From: Ustilaginoidea virens
Lineage: Eukaryota; Ascomycota; Sordariomycetes; Hypocreales; Clavicipitaceae
Direction of reading: 5' to 3'
Length of the DNA stretch: 64,000 nucleotides
NCBI RefSeq assembly: GCF_000687475.1
Contig: NC_057320.1
Location: 2,480,001 to 2,544,000, forward strand
This document shows positions 11,502 through 23,431 of the stretch, piece after piece. The notes under the pieces were generated by a model that was not told the DNA's origin, did not search any database, and worked only from the letters and a program-made list of their open reading frames with translations. The translations under genes were made by a program, and so were the position numbers. Position 1 is the stretch's first letter, and each line of letters opens with the position of its first letter.

Positions 11502-13070
11502 TCATGTTTTCCAACTCCAAGCCGGGCACTCAAAGTTTGCATAGCAGTAAAACTCGTTGCTCAGTCCTCTGGCGTGCTTCGGCTCATAATCCGTAGTTCG
11601 CACGTCAAGCGTTCGGTAAAGCTTCGTCACCAAAGCTTCCATCCGTTCGCCGGTACACACGATGACTCTGGGCAGCGGGATATCCGGGCGGCTAGGTCTT
11701 AACAGCCAGCGCGCCGTGAGTGCAGCTGCCGCGCAAGTCGTATTCCGAGTTAGAAAGAGAAAAAAAAAAGAAAGGTAAAGAAGATGATGACAATGAATGG
11801 AGGGAATGGGTTAAAGGTAGCAAGTAGGCTTCGGCAATGTGGGGGGAAAAAAGAAGAAGAACAGGAAGCATGTCGATGGAGCTAGAATAAGGGGACTTAC
11901 TCTTGGTTTGGCAGTCTTCGCTGAGAAATGGAGGATCACAGATGATACGGTCCAGACTTGCCTTCAGCTGCCCTATTCAACAACCATTGTCAGCGTGTCG
12001 CCAACCACGACCCTTGCCACATGTGCTTTCCATCACGACGTGCTGACAACCACCGGCTCGCCGGGTGTGCAAAAGACCAGACAATCTGACAATCTTGAGA
12101 GAGGGGGAGGGGGGGGGAAGCAACAAGAGGCTCTCGGCACTCGAGGCAAGGGGCTTTTTATTTTTCCCATTTAAAAAGAAAAAGAATCTTTTTTTTCATA
12201 CCTGGTAGCTTGAGCGGCTGCTGGTAGTCGTAGCGAACGTATTCGGGGAAAAGGGCGAAGCGATCATCGTGTTCCAGGAGAACCAGTTTCGGGCAATCGT
12301 CGCTCGAGACACGCCGCTGCTTTCAGTTGCCACCCCTGGCCACGGTCCCCTCCCACCCCCCGGTGGCAGATTCGGGGTTGCGAATAAATAAGCTACGCGT
12401 TTCTTTCTTCTTTTTTCTTTTCTTTTCTTTTTTTTTTTCCCTTCCTTTTCCAACACCGTCGGTCGTTGGCGGGATTCACCCGCATGCCAAAACTCCACTC
12501 ACCAGCTTGTTGCGCAGGGCGACAAACACACTCGGGGCGGAAACCACGCCGATGCTGGAGCCGCGACGGAGTCCGCTCAGCAACTGGTCGGCGAGCAGGT
12601 CGGCCGTGTCGTCAGAGTACTAACCACCCCCGCCGGCATAAAGCAGCCCATCAGCGGCGGAGGAACCGGAGGAAAATTACTTTACGCGAAATGCGTCGCT
12701 CTCCAAACTCCCAAAGGGAATGGTAAAACGACGGGGCTCGGCGGAGATTGGGAAAAAAAAAAAAAAAAAAAAAAAAAAACCAACCCAGAACTGAGACTTG
12801 TTCCAATCCTCGGTGAAGGAATCCATTGAAACCGGGGTCTGGCGTTCGGCCTGGGCGCTCAACTCGTCAAACCTCGACTGGTGGGCATCTCTCTCCGCGT
12901 TGAACTCGGCTAATGCGGCGAGCGTATGTGCCGAGAGCGCTCTACAGACGAAGAAGCTTGTTAGATACGGAGTACATATATACAAAACAAGTACGTCCGG
13001 GACGGAACCGTTGAGATGATGAAGCCGGTGAACGGGGCGGGGCGCACAGGGGCTCGTCATCCTCGGCCAT
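11502..13070 (-). CDS. EFM5: eEF1A lysine methyltransferase (N6-MTase-like fold)
   Basis: Six exons, 13048-13070, 12785-12941, 12503-12619, 12202-12316, 11901-11972 and 11502-11725, sum to 708 nt (235 aa), close to the 248 aa of yeast Efm5. The start is MAEDDEPLALSAHTLAALAEF across intron 1. Later junctions give DWNKSQFWYSDDTADLLADQ and DRIICDPPFLSEDCQTK, with the DPPF catalytic signature of the N6-adenine-MTase-like family at about residues 150-153. The family (human EEF1AKMT1) methylates a lysine of translation elongation factor 1A using S-adenosylmethionine, in the cytosol. The gene is convergent with UBP8 (242 bp between stops). The first donor (GTGCGC) is picked by protein fit; a GTTCCG donor 39 nt downstream would also keep frame. 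Introns hold an A27 run (12753-12779; T in the transcript) and other low-complexity tracts. Confidence 0.92.
12753..12779 (-). repeat. A27/T27 tract in EFM5 intron 2
   Basis: Twenty-seven A on the plus strand within the intron at 12620-12784. In the transcript it is a T run a few bases after the donor. Confidence 0.95.
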
Positions 13071-14182
13071 TGCAGCTGGCTAATTGCGGTGGGGGGACAC
13101 TTGAGGAGTTTACTGCGGTAGCGTGACAATGGGAGACATTTTGCATCTGGATATGGATGGAAGACAAGAGAGGGAGGGACGAGGAGAAATACAGTTTTCG
13201 TCGTCGGCATTTTCTCGGGTGGGTCATGGGTGCTCTCCAAGTACTTCGTACTGTGCGGACGTACCTCGATGAGAGAAGAGTTGCCAGACTGGAGAGAGAG
13301 TACGGAATACAGTAGTCCGTACTGGAAGAGTGAATATGTCTGGTACCTATCAGACTGGACAGAGCGCTGGACAGAGTCCGACGGGACTCAACTTCATTGA
13401 TACCAGACTGCACAGTACATATCAATCAGTCAGTGCATTTCTGGCTGGACCTGAATCAACATGTCCTCAGCTGCAACGACAGTGTCACTCTCGATCCGCA
13501 TCACAGCAACTTCTGGGGATAACCATCTTTCAAAGATATCAATGGCTGCAGCTAATAATGGTCGCATGTGGATCCCATAATAGCCGCTCGAGCCCCGACT
13601 ATGTACGTACGACCGACCTGGGCTCCTCCTCCAACTCCTATTCCGAATCCCGGTTGCTGCTCTACTCCCTCACCAGATATGATTGTTTTTCTAAACTCCC
13701 ATGCGCATGGTCCTAGCGGGTAGTAAACGATGATGCAACTTTCTCCCAAATTGATGGCTGTCAAAAAAAAGAAAGGAAAAAGAAAACAAAAAAAAAAAAA
13801 AAAAAAAAAAAAAACGCAATGGGAAATGCCAACAAAAAAGAATATGCGCGTTCAGATAAGGTAGCAACGCCTGTTGTAACATGCTCCCCAAAAAAAATCT
13901 TCGCCCAAGCTGTATAATCCGCCCCATGATCTACCACTGTCCAGATTGGAAAGACAAAGCAAAGCTTCACACTCGTTTCTCATTCGAAAAAAGTAACAAG
14001 AGCCCCTGCCGAGGGTCGTTGGAAAAGCATATACAATTGGTGCTGGCATGCAAAAGGTACCTCTGCCGACAAAGGAGGATAGGTACCTTAGGTAGGTAGG
14101 TAGGTAGGTAGATAATGTAAATCATGCCACGGCTTGCACTGACCACTCGTCAATTGCAAGCATTCACAGCTTTGAATAGTCG
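13071..14182. other. Intergenic: EFM5 promoter and F-box gene 3' region
   Basis: 1,112 bp. It carries several GTACTTCGTAC / AGTACGGAATAC / GTCCGTACT motifs (13231-13325), an A27 run (13788-13814) and an AGGTACCTTAGG(TAGG)n tract (about 14075-14111) near the F-box gene's 3' end. A 38-codon ATG frame at 13461-13577 has no recognisable product and is not annotated. Confidence 0.6.
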
Positions 14183-16619
14183 TCAGTCATCGTGCATAAA
14201 CGTCTTGTTTTCTCGTGCAAAGGACGCCGCCGAAGGCCCTGCTGCTACGCTGGCATCTTGCATGTCGACATCTTGATTATCCCGGCTAGAGCCGGCAATG
14301 GTCGGGTCGCGGGCTCGATAGTCATCATCCATGGCACTGTGAGGTCGGTTGGGGTGATGCTGCAACTCGCGCTCCCTCAGTGACAGGGGCCGGTCATAGA
14401 GTTGTTCCTCGGGTGGCGAAAACGACCACACCTAGATTGAAAAACAAGATTAGGTGGGATGAAGGAAAGCAAATCGTTCGAATCTTACCTCCATGACGGT
14501 GCGCCCCTGCCTCAGTGCCAACGCGACACACTTTTCCTCTTCAAAAGCGACACGCCAGACCGCTTCTCCTTGAGCGATAAGTTCTCGAACAAGGTGGCCC
14601 GTCTTGAGATCCCATATCTTGACCCTGCCGTCACTGCCGCCGCTGACAACCCTGGCATCGTCAAACTGCAGACTGGTGACGCTATTGTCATGAGCCGCGA
14701 GACGGTGGATGGGACACATCCTTTCCAAAGACCACACCCGGACCGATCCGTCCGAGCCCCCCGTCACCAAGGTGTCGCCTCGCATTTGCAGCTGTCCAAC
14801 AAGCGATGTGTGACCCTGCAAAATGGCGAGGCATTCACTATGTCGGGCTTGTTAGCACAGTCCACTGGCAACAAGAACCGTTACGGCACCAGCGCCGCGA
14901 GAGAGAGAGAGAGAGAGAGAAAAAAAGAAAGGGGGGGTGCCATCAGCCGGAGGCAAGAAAGGCAGCATACTCACCCCGTCATTGGATCCCAGACTCTCAC
15001 GTTCGTATCCAGGCTGCCAGTGACTACTCGCTTGCCATCGAAAGCAATGGCGTAGATTTGGCTAAAGTGGCCTTGCAGCGTCTGAAGGCAGCGTCCCTCC
15101 GAGATGCTCCATACTCGAGCAAAGGTATCGTAGCTGCCAGATACCACAATATCCCCCTTGATTTCCAGACAGCGCACGCTGGACTGGTGCCCTACCAGCA
15201 CATTGCGACACAAGCCTGTTCTGATGTCCCAAATCCGGAGAGTCGTATCGCGAGAGCCGGAAATGGCCGTCGTCGAGTCGGCCATCTTGAGGCATCTCAC
15301 GGTCGAGGTGTGTCCACGCAGTGTGTGCAGGCAGGCACTATTGTGTAAAGAGGAAAAAAAAAATGAGTCACCACCAGGCTCCGACGGTATTGGGCGGCGG
15401 ACGGGCCGAAGGCATCAACAACTTACCCAGTCTTGAGATCCCATACGCGGACGTCCCGATCGCAACCGCCGCTGACCATGACGTCTTCCCACGGCACCAT
15501 GGCCCAAACGCCCATCACATGGCCTTGCAATGTACGCTGATTATCTCCATTGGCATCAAAAACGTGAATCTTGGCATTATCTAGAGCCACAATAATGTGC
15601 TTTGATGTTAAATGCAGGCTTGTGACCACGCCGCCTTCTTGGGTGATATTCCTGTGGACACTCGTCCCTCCAGATCTCCAAGCAGCCTCTACCAGATACC
15701 GTTGCTTGAAATGAGACTTGTACGATCGTAGCCTCGGTCGACATGTAGCGCCATCGAAGCTCCTAGAACCCGTGCTGTGGCCCAAGAGCGGATGCGAGGC
15801 GGGAAAACCACTGCCAGCTGCCATCTCATAGTCCCTACTCGATAAAGCGTGAGCTGCGGGCTTTATCAGGGAGATGGGGGACGATGCATTGATTTCCGAA
15901 AGTCGACGGCCGTAGTCGTGCTTGACGCAGAGGTTCTTCCATGTCATGTCGTCGCTAAGGAGATCTCGCCATCTTTTGGACACCTGAGATGCTCGAGCAA
16001 GAACTTTGGGGTCATCGATGAAGGAGAGAATCTGGGTCTTTTGGTTAACGGGAGTGCGGGGGGAGATCCCAAAAAAAAAAAAAGGGGGGGGGAGTCACGC
16101 CGAGTGTGAAATGAATTGAAAATGCACAAGGGTTCGCATGCAACTTACCCTCAAACATAGCTCATCAGGCAAGCTTGTAAAGGGGTCTTTCTTCAAGAGC
16201 GGACTGACAAACTGGTGAACAAAGCTGAGCTGCTGGCTTGTGCAGAGATTGAGCAGATCGGCCAGGACTCTTGTTCGCTGGGGTCCTGAGCAGTTCTTAA
16301 AGTGCTGTCGGACTTTGGCAAGAAAGAAGTCTTCGTCGTCAGCAGCATCGCTCCAATCAGGTTGGCAATGAGCAGGGCCAGGCGATGCGGCTGGGGTGGG
16401 AGGAGGTGGCGGTGAACCGGTCAATTGTTGGTCATAGTCTGTCGCAGGTGTCGGTATGCTTGGGGTCGGCGGCCCTCTCATGTGTCGATTCTGTTTCTGG
16501 GGAAGCTTTTCTATCCTGGGGTTGCTTAGGGCGGTGTTTCCGGTATTGAGTGCCAGTTCCTCGGTCAAGATGCTGCCTCTCCTTTCCGAAAGGCTCACGG
16601 GTCGGTTGTAGCAATCCAT
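14183..16619 (-). CDS. Cdc4/Fbw7-type F-box and WD40 protein
   Basis: Five exons, 16149-16619, 15427-16031, 14975-15337, 14489-14837 and 14183-14431; 2,037 nt, 678 aa. The start is the ATG of MDCYNRPVSL, since the frame upstream lacks a family-like extension. The F-box lies at about 148-195 (FTSLPDELCLR|ILSFIDDPKVLARASQ, restored across intron 1), then SKRWRDLLSDDMTWKNLC. WD40 blades follow, with recurring GH...D...RVWD motifs such as TLQGHVMGVWAM, TLRGHTSTVRCL, VLVGHQSSVRCL, TLQGHFSQIYAI and ILQGHTSLVGQL. The C-terminal tail is acidic and serine-rich. F-box proteins of this class recruit phosphorylated substrates to SCF ubiquitin ligases. The Fbw7/Cdc4 resemblance is in blade sequence; a link to a particular substrate, for example cyclins or clock proteins, is not visible. 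Confidence 0.92.
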
Positions 16620-19600
16620 GGCGGCGGCTTGTTGTCCCACGAGGCCAGAAAATACACACAAGGCTAGCCCGAATCGAAACGCCAGACTGCACAGGCGTGA
16701 TTCGCGAGTCGACAGTCGAGGGTCGAGAGTCGATGGGGGTTGCAAAGACACCCGGGGAGATTCGACAAGGGGAGGTGCACAAATCAAAACGAAACGCTCG
16801 GCAAGCCAAGGACGGGCTAAATCAGCCTTGAACAGGTCATTTCAGCTCATGAAGCAATTAATTCCACATGATGGGACTTGCTGGGGAATCTTGGGGGGGG
16901 GGTAGGGAAGTAGTCGATGAAGGACGGCAGAGTTGCGACAAGACTCGCGTTGGCAGTTTGTCATGTGGAAGAAAGCATTTGCGGTGGGAGGTTGGATGAT
17001 ACTGTACTAGTAGCGTAGTGTAGTGACTTGTGGTCCTAGTGTTTCTACCAGAACCAGTCTGGTCTCTTGTAGCAAGTCAAAGGAGGGTGGGGCAGTTTCT
17101 GGTTGGCCAAGACCGCGCCAGCATCGGCACTGCATTGATGAAGAGGAGGGCACGAGAAGGAGAGGGGAGAGGGAGGGGGGGGGGGGGGGTGTGAGAGTGT
17201 GTGTGGGGCGTGTGGGCTGTTGAACCCCGGGGGTGGGGCCGCTAGCAGGAGGAACGCATAAATACATACATGACTACCCACCACCTCGATAGCCGAAAAT
17301 GGCTTTGGGTTCCTGGAATGGCTAATCCGTAGTTGTGTTTTTTTTTTTTTTTTTTTTTTTTTTTTATCTATTATCGTGCGCAAGGGGCTGCAACGGTGCA
17401 GATTGAAGATCCGGATCCAAATGCCAGCTTTTGTCGACTAGGCGGCAGCACAAGGGACTCGCACGGGGATTGCTCAAGTTGAGGACGACTCGGTTCGGCA
17501 GAGAGCGAGCAGAGAAGTTGACGGGAGCCAGGCAGGGGATCGAGAAATTGCAAGGGTTCTTGGTGATGTTGAAAAGAGCGAGACATGGGGGCGAGGAGGG
17601 GTGGGAATGAGAAGAAGAGAAGAAGAGGGAAAAGAAGAGGGACGAGTCCACGTTGACGGCAGGCCGCAGGCCGCATGCTCAGGTCAAGCAGGGCAGGATT
17701 AGACGGAGAAGAGGCGAAGGCTGACCCTTTCCTTTCGTTGGGCGATCCGGGTCAGCAAGACTGGAAGGGCTCGGGGCGTGCTCGCTTGTCAAAGTTTGTT
17801 CAACTGCCTATCGGGAAGCAAGCAAGCAAAGCCAGCGGCAACGTCAGATGCTTCCATGTCTGCTTCTGCTTCTGGTGAAAGGGCGATGGGGGAGGGGAAG
17901 TCGGGGAGGGGACTGGAGTGTCGGTCTGGCTGGTCCTACATTGATAGCTGCGGACTGGAGAGTCCAAGCTCCGACAAGTCTTGGCTGCCCTGTGCTGCTG
18001 CGTTCAACTTACTGTAGCATTCAGCATTTGGCGAGACCTGGAGAGCACCAATTGATGCGCAACAGAGGTCTGAGTCTGCATGTGCCTTGTTACCAGACAG
18101 ATGCACATACTGTAGCACGACGGCTGAAACGCTGCCATGCCCAGGGGCTGCCAGGCATCTGCGGTTAGTAACGTTAGTTGACCCCCAGTGTCTGTCTGCC
18201 CGGCGATGCAAGGGCTCATGCCATCAATCATCGAAATTATCAGTGTGGTCGCTCGCGAACTCCAGCGTGAGCCGTATGTAACCATCAGGGACCAACCAAT
18301 GCAGCGAAGAAACCCCCTCCAGGATCAAGGCACTGAACCACATGCACTCATCATCAATGTGCAGCAGCAACCAGACGCCCCAGCGCTTGCACGTACAGTA
18401 CAACCTACCAGATGTACATACATACCTAGGTATCTGTAGTTGGTGGGCAACTGCCCTGTGGAGCCATCAATCGCTAAAGGCTGGTCCCAGGGCTGGCCTG
18501 GCCTGGGCAAGTGCCAAGCATTGAGTTGACCAGACCGTGTGGCCCGGCACGCGGTCAGCCAGGGGAAAGAGGGGGGATGGTGGTCAGGGCCTCCCTCTGG
18601 TCACCACCACTTGGCCATTGAACCATTTTCTCGCATGCCACGCGGTAGCCATCTCATCTCGGAATTTGTGCAGCAAGAATGCTCGCGCCACGGTGCATGG
18701 TCCAACAAATCTGGATCAATCAACCCGAGATGGGTAGGTAGGCCGGCAGGCAAGGCAGGCAGGCAAGGCAGGCAGGCATGGCAACCCCGTGCTGTCGTAT
18801 CCAATCATCGACACCAGCCAGACAGCATTCCAGAGAATCCCATGGCACTCAATAGCCACGGCCGCCGTTTCGGGCACCCAACCCCCCCCCCCCCCACCCC
18901 CCAAGGGCCAAGCCATGTTCATTGTTGACAGGTTGTGCTTCGCTCGCATGGAGCAATGGCGGGCGGGGCAAAGCTGCCGTCGTCATTCCATACGACAGCG
19001 AACGAAACGAGGAGCTTTCAACAAAGGGCAGGAACGATTCGCGTTGCAACCAACCAGCACTCTTTCATCTCAAATTGCATCACCGTGCACACATACCCAA
19101 GTTGACTGACCTCTTCGCCGCCCTGGGCACTCGCGCCCTGTCGGAAGCTGGCTGGGCACATCTCTTTTTCTTTTTCCCCTCCATATCTCCAGTTGCGGCT
19201 CTCACGGTAACGCCATACCAAAGTCGAGTATAGCAAAAGCATCGAGGATGGATGACATGAGAGGGGGGACCCCTGATAGTTGCCCAGTGCGGCGGGAGCG
19301 CCCTTTGCCCCGCCCGTGCTGATGGATTTGCCTGCCGTTGGTGCGGCGTCTACATCCGTACGGAGTACATACATACCTTAGGTCAGCTACCTCCTACCTG
19401 GTATATGAGGCACCTGAGGCAACCAACCCATCACCGCCTATCACCGCCTATCACCATCACCGCCCGTCACCATCCATCTCCATCGCTTTGCCCTTGGAAA
19501 GCAACAGCAGCGCTGGTGGTGACGTGCAATCTATCCGGATTCAATGCCATCATCGCCATCATTTTCAACCATTTCCTTGGCCATGTCGTCATATTATCGA

Positions 19601-19646
19601 CAGAAAACATGTCCGCAATCAGGCCCCAACAAGCTCAACATTGTTA

Positions 19647-19677
<31 letters not shown>

Positions 19678-19736
19678 TTTTTTTTTTTTTCCAGAAAAAC
19701 CTACCCACGAGCACGAGTTCCCCCCTCTTTCCCCGG
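16620..19736. other. 3.1-kb gene-free region upstream of the F-box gene
   Basis: It lies between the F-box gene start and the 3' end of the ZIP transporter, both on the minus strand. I found no frame with family resemblance or a consistent splice model. It holds a (G/T)CGA-rich tract (16700-16735), a T28 run (17338-17365), a G-rich run near 17176, AGGCAGGC repeats (about 18740-18780), a C14 run near 18884, TATCACCGCC repeats (about 19432-19462) and a (CTTT)n/T tract (19649-19690). A long regulatory region or 5' leader is possible. Confidence 0.5.
17338..17365 (+). repeat. T28 homopolymer
   Basis: Twenty-eight consecutive T in the gene-free region upstream of the F-box gene. Confidence 0.95.
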
Positions 19737-21303
19737 TCAATGATGGTGTCCGAACTGCGTCAGAAGCGGCAACAGCATGCCCACCACTGTGGCTAAAGTG
19801 TCACGAGCTTCAGGACCTTTGGGCTTACGTTGAGACGCCGGCGTCGCATCCGAATAGCCGTTTGCTCCCGAATGACTGTCGTGACTATGAGATGAGCTGT
19901 CGTCTTGCATAGCATGCATGGCGACGTATCTGATGGAAAACGACCCTTGTTAGCAACCCTCAGCCCGTCGTCTTTGACTTGCTTTGCCTGAAACAACTTG
20001 ACCCGAACCAACCAACCACCCCCCCCCCCCCATTTCTTTCAACGCTCAGACTGCAGGGCGATTTTCAAGCAAGCAAAACAAGGATCAACGGTTTCTTACA
20101 GAAAAGTGCCCCCGGAAAAGAGCAGCAGCATCCCCGTCCACCACGTGCCGCTCTCGCCGTCTAGGTGCTCGCCACCCAGCACCTTGATCATGAGCCATGT
20201 CGCAACAGCCCCCGCTGGCGCTGCCAAACTAAACACAAGCAAATGCCCACGAGCCGCTCGTTTCGAGAGGCCTTGCCTGAGAAGAACAGACGTCAGCCCA
20301 AAGGCAGCTGGAGCCTTGTGTATCATGATGGCGATGAAGATGACGAATCCTAGCTTTACGTTGGAGGTGGCAGAGGAAGCGCCCATGGCAATGCCATCAG
20401 CTGCGGCATGTATGACCAGGCCCGTCGTTGTAGCGAGGGTTCTCGTGAATTTTGACAAGGGGGTTAGTGAGCCAAGGAGACCTTCCTCCTCGTCTTCTTC
20501 TGATGCCATTGCTACGCCAGTCCCGCCCAGGTTGTCCAAGCTAAAGTGCTGAGGCTGTGGGCCGGGCAGCAGACTCGCCGAGGCATGCTTGGGCAGCCGG
20601 TCAATGAGGAACATGAGGACAAAGCCAAGGATCATGGAGAAGCCGACCTCGAAGGCTGGAATTTCCACCCCTTGCCCGTCTTTTCTCCCCTCCTGTTTCG
20701 GCTTGTCGTGCTTGGTACCTTCGGGCGGCGCGGATGCGGCAGGCTCGTTGTCTCGCCTGAAGCCTCCTGGATGGGTAGCGCGTGATACAACGACGGCCGG
20801 CCATTCCTCACTTGGGGGGGGGTTTTGTCGACGCAGTGTCGCGACTGCGCCGATTTGCTCCATTATCTCTCCCTCTCCCAGACCGAAGCTCCACGGGCTT
20901 CTTCGAGCCAGGCTGCGGACTTTATGAGCGTGCGATGTAATGGGCGACGAAGCAGCTGCTTCGATTCCTTCGGGAATGATGACTATAAGCGATGTCCCCA
21001 CCAATATACCGACGCCGATGCTAGACATTAGACGCAGCTGCGATTGCGAAAGCGACATGGACAAGGGGAGCGCCCCAGCAAGAAAAGATCTAAGGGCGGC
21101 GGCCATGTTAGTAGTGGACTTGGGGCGGGGGTTGTTGTCGGGTGTCAAAGCCCAAAGATAATTAATGAGGATTCTTTCGTACGTAACGGCCATCACTGCC
21201 TGCCAGGGATCAATTAGCGTGCGAAGACATCGAAAACATGTCCGAGGGGGGGGGACAGAAGTCGACTCACGCAAAGCGCCAGGAGCAGAAAGATGCCTGC
21301 CAT
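19737..21303 (-). CDS. ZIP9/ATX2-like zinc transporter
   Basis: Four exons, 21271-21303, 21183-21199, 20100-21089 and 19737-19929, sum to 1,233 nt (410 aa). Exon 2 is a 17-nt microexon; with it the N-terminus reads MAGIFLLLALC|AVMAVT|SFLAGALPLSM, one continuous membrane helix. Further helices include LMSSIGVGILVGTSLIVIIPEG and FSMILGFVLMFLID. Two ZIP metal-site motifs are visible: HAAADGIAMGAS and HKAPAAFGL. The loop between them and the third helix is long and basic, and the C-terminus is His-rich (SSSHSHDSHSG, ending GHHH). The family moves Zn2+ or Mn2+ into the cytosol, usually from Golgi-type compartments (SLC39A9, yeast Atx2). Introns 1 and 3 contain G10 (21243-21252) and C13 (about 20019-20031) runs on the plus strand. 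Confidence 0.92.
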
Positions 21304-21947
21304 GGCGGATGTGGATGGCTGGGCAACGTCGTCGCAAAAGGAGCCTCGTCGGCGGAAAGTAACAGAAGCGGCTTCAACCAGGCAGTCCTTTGAGGAGACA
21401 TCACCAATGCATCGTGACTGCAAGGGGACTGTCGGTGAAGTTGTGAAGCGCTTTTGCGAGCGCAATGGTTTCCTGGCTCCTGAGCAGTCGCAAGTCGTTG
21501 TCAAGGGATTCGTGTCGTTTGGGGGGGGCGGCCAATTGGTATTTGAGAGCCTCCCTTGCTACGCGCCGTGTAAAATATGTAACGAGTACAAAGTACGGAG
21601 TGCATAACTCCGTGCAGTCACAAAGCAGGAAGGGCCGGTGGGGCGGGGCGAGGCGAGGCGAGGCGAGGCGAGGCGGTGACCCGTCGGGCAGAAAAAAGAC
21701 TGGAGCAACAAATTAAAAGTGGGTCGCTCTGCTGAACCGCCAGTGAGAACTTCCAACGAAACGAAACGAGACGAAACGTCAAGGCTCAAGACGACTCGAG
21801 ATTCGAAAACTAAGAGGCTAAATTACTCCTACCCCTCCAGCAGTCTATTCCTGTGACGAAAATAACCAACTCTCAAACTTGGTGCTCTCACGGCCACCCA
21901 GCTATTCCTCGTTGAAACAAGCCTTTGGGCCCTCCTCCTTCAGTCAC
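21304..21947. other. Divergent promoter region ZIP transporter / NFKBIL1-like gene
   Basis: 644 bp between divergent starts. It contains an (AGGCG)-type tandem repeat (about 21641-21675), an ACGAAACGAAACGAGACGAAACG stretch (about 21756-21778) and a TACGGAGTGCATAACTCCGTG inverted motif (about 21595-21615). Confidence 0.6.
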
Positions 21948-23048
21948 ATGACTACTTCGCCGCCAGCCTTGAAACGACGACATATCTTGTCTTCCATCAA
22001 CCCGCTCGAGCGAGAAGTCATGGATGAATCTCGACCGCAAATACCCGCCGAAAGCCGAAATGCTACAGGCCGTGGCGACGCGGCAGAAGAAGCCGAGGAG
22101 ACGCACGAACCCGCCCGAGGCAGAGAACAAGGGTCCTATAATGACACGACCCGTCCTCGGACATCTAGAATAAGACTCAAGACGGACAAATCCAGTCGGC
22201 ATCACCGATCCCAGCATCGGCGCCACAGAAACCACCAAGACGAAAGAAGCAGCAGCCGGGCCGCCGTTGATGATGAGCGCTACTCGCCTCGCCGCAAACC
22301 CAGCCGGCGCCATCGCCATCGCCGTCATGGCCACGGTACCCGTTCCCCGACACCGCCGAACCCTCACGAGCCCCCCTCTCTTGATCCAGAGGCCGCCTTT
22401 CGGGAATCCCTCTTTGATGCCATGGCCGACGACGAAGGGGCTTCGTACTGGGAGTCGGTTTACGGGCAGCCTATCCACGTGTACCCGAGCGAAAAGGTCG
22501 GCCCGTCAGGCGAGCTGGAGCAAATGACGGACGATGAGTACGCGGCGTACGTGCGGGCCAAGATGTGGGAAAAGACTCACGCCGGCTTGCTGGAAGAAAG
22601 GGCAAGACGCAGAGAGAAGCAAAAGCGGCAAGAGGAGGAGGAGAGGAGAGCCCGTAAGCTACGGCGCGACATGGAGCAGAGCCTCCGCCGTGGCCAAGTG
22701 CGGCGGGAGAAGAAGGAATGGGCAACGCGCTGGCAAGAGTATGCTGCTTCGTGGGCCGTCTGGGATGGCGACCCAGCGAAATTGAGCTGGCCTGTCGTCC
22801 ATGACCAGCATAGGGGCGTCAACGAAAAGGACGTCCGATCCTTTTTTATCCACGCCCTTGACTTGGAGAGCACTGGAGAGCAAGGTTTCCTGGCGAAGCT
22901 GAAGGAGGAGAGAGTACGCTGGCACCCGGACAAGATTCAGCAAAAACTGGGTGGCACGGTAGACCCAGATATTATGAGGGATGTGACGGCAACGTTTCAA
23001 AGCATTGACCGGCTATGGGGGGATATCCGACAAAAGACACCGCATTAA
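21948..23048 (+). CDS. NFKBIL1-like protein
   Basis: Single exon, 366 aa, starting at the first ATG (MTTSPPALKRRHILSS); the frame upstream is open only from TTG. The N-terminal half is disordered and rich in Arg, His and Ser (RHRNHQDERSSSRAA, RRHRHRRHGHG), like RS-type nuclear proteins. Residues about 190-290 are a long charged helix (EERARRREKQKRQEEEERRARKLRR). The C-terminal domain has a J-like motif, LKEERVRWHPDKIQQKLG, followed by a helical end, the arrangement seen in NF-kappa-B inhibitor-like protein 1. In animals that family is linked to mRNA splicing; the fungal role is not established from sequence. It is convergent with the GPI-protein gene. Confidence 0.82.
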   Translation: MTTSPPALKRRHILSSINPLEREVMDESRPQIPAESRNATGRGDAAEEAEETHEPARGREQGSYNDTTRPRTSRIRLKTDKSSRHHRSQHRRHRNHQDERSSSRAAVDDERYSPRRKPSRRHRHRRHGHGTRSPTPPNPHEPPSLDPEAAFRESLFDAMADDEGASYWESVYGQPIHVYPSEKVGPSGELEQMTDDEYAAYVRAKMWEKTHAGLLEERARRREKQKRQEEEERRARKLRRDMEQSLRRGQVRREKKEWATRWQEYAASWAVWDGDPAKLSWPVVHDQHRGVNEKDVRSFFIHALDLESTGEQGFLAKLKEERVRWHPDKIQQKLGGTVDPDIMRDVTATFQSIDRLWGDIRQKTPH

Positions 23049-23431
23049 CATCCCCCAAGACTAGCGCGTTTCCGAGTGTACCGCACTCACGCATACCCAA
23101 ATGACTTTTGCATTATATATAACGAATTACAAATAATTTATCCTCGGATACCAATGATGGGATGATGGGAGTACAACGCTTTGGCGAAAATAATATCCGA
23201 ACTCGAGTTTTGTACTACAAAACTCTGGTTTGCATCTTGACTCAAAAGTCTCCCCCACAGCGTATTAACATGTTGATTAAACACACACCAACCTGGTCAA
23301 TTTGCTCTCCCGCACATCGTTACATGCCAAGAAGAACTTTACGTTCTTTTTGGAACATCTTCCTCCGCGATAACCCTGAGCATATGAAGCATGACCAGCT
23401 GCTTTTTAACTTGTCAACTTTGTCGGTTCCT
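23049..23431. other. Convergent intergenic region
   Basis: 383 bp between two stop codons (NFKBIL1-like gene and GPI-protein gene). AT-rich with no coding signal; presumably both 3' untranslated regions. Confidence 0.6.

Noticed and set aside
4053..16619. Ubiquitin-related gene cluster (UBP8, F-box gene, large USP)
   Set aside because: The three genes are far apart, on different strands, and separated by unrelated housekeeping genes. Co-location looks accidental.
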